A stretch of 64,000 nucleotides of DNA. Origin: Halomonas lysinitropha (GTDB taxonomy: Bacteria; Pseudomonadota; Gammaproteobacteria; Pseudomonadales; Halomonadaceae). A program made the translations under genes and the position numbers. Location of the stretch: the NCBI RefSeq assembly GCF_902500215.1, contig NZ_CABVOU010000031.1, positions 85,009-149,008 of the forward strand, read 5' to 3'. Positions 63,973 to 64,000 of the stretch are shown here, piece by piece (within the stretch, counting starts at the first letter, position 1; each line of letters begins with the position of its first letter). Under the pieces are notes generated by a model. It did no database searches. It was given only the letters and a program-made list of their open reading frames with translations, and was not told the DNA's origin.

Positions 63973-64000
63973 GGTCGGGTTGTCAGGCCCGGGTGGGGTG

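Overview
The window is high-GC gammaproteobacterial chromosome. The protein sequences, the gene order around hemA and prs, and the load of compatible-solute and polyamine catabolism fit a halophile of the Halomonas/Chromohalobacter type. The species call is inference. Most of the window is gene-dense, with few spaces above 300 bases. These are the tRNA cluster (13.1-13.8 kb), the divergent gaps at 30.9-31.4 kb and 55.5-55.8 kb, and a degenerate stretch near 62.2 kb.

Layout, left to right. 1-1226: end of a metal (Mn/Zn/Fe type) ABC importer. 1328-3231: a class III aminotransferase with a carboxymuconolactone decarboxylase-like protein. 3381-5306: an SLC13/TrkA-C transporter. 5386-7833: fadE with a PsrA-like operator. 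7951-12922: choline to glycine betaine genes betA, betB and betI, divergent from a choline-binding protein gene with a BetI-type palindrome between. 13008-13557: tRNA-Met and three tRNA-Asn genes. 13787-17279: prc and apeB, divergent. 17378-24617 (minus): tRNA-Met, ychF, pth, rplY, prs, ispE, lolB and a TPR lipoprotein. 24804-29485 (plus): hemA, prfA, prmC, lrp and moeB. This is the Pseudomonas-like housekeeping order with lrp inserted.

29562-39365 is polyamine uptake and gamma-glutamyl catabolism: an omega-amino acid aminotransferase, two PuuB-like oxidases, PotABCD and a PuuA-like ligase. 39445-48419 is a lower-GC cluster under a divergent RpiR-type regulator: an N-formylglutamate amidohydrolase-like enzyme, a TRAP transporter, a glutamine-synthetase-like ligase, an aldehyde dehydrogenase and an iron alcohol dehydrogenase. 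These genes can be read as an undescribed gamma-glutamylation pathway for an amino alcohol or similar amine. It is the strongest candidate for a new system in the window.

48498-55481 holds tetrahydrofolate-linked C1 genes: fhs, a GlxA/GbdR-type regulator, a dimethylglycine/sarcosine dehydrogenase-like FAD-GcvT fusion, and a divergent stand-alone GcvT protein that resembles the DMSP demethylase DmdA. They probably continue glycine betaine breakdown, so the window encodes both synthesis and likely demethylation of betaine. 55810-56409 is a glycine-zipper envelope protein. 56491-61813 is a second polyamine branch: a PuuA-like ligase divergent from puuD, a SpuC-like aminotransferase and puuC. The right end holds a 55-residue DUF6435-like protein, a UvrD-type helicase remnant, and a DUF1326/DUF2182 pair with Cys-rich motifs.
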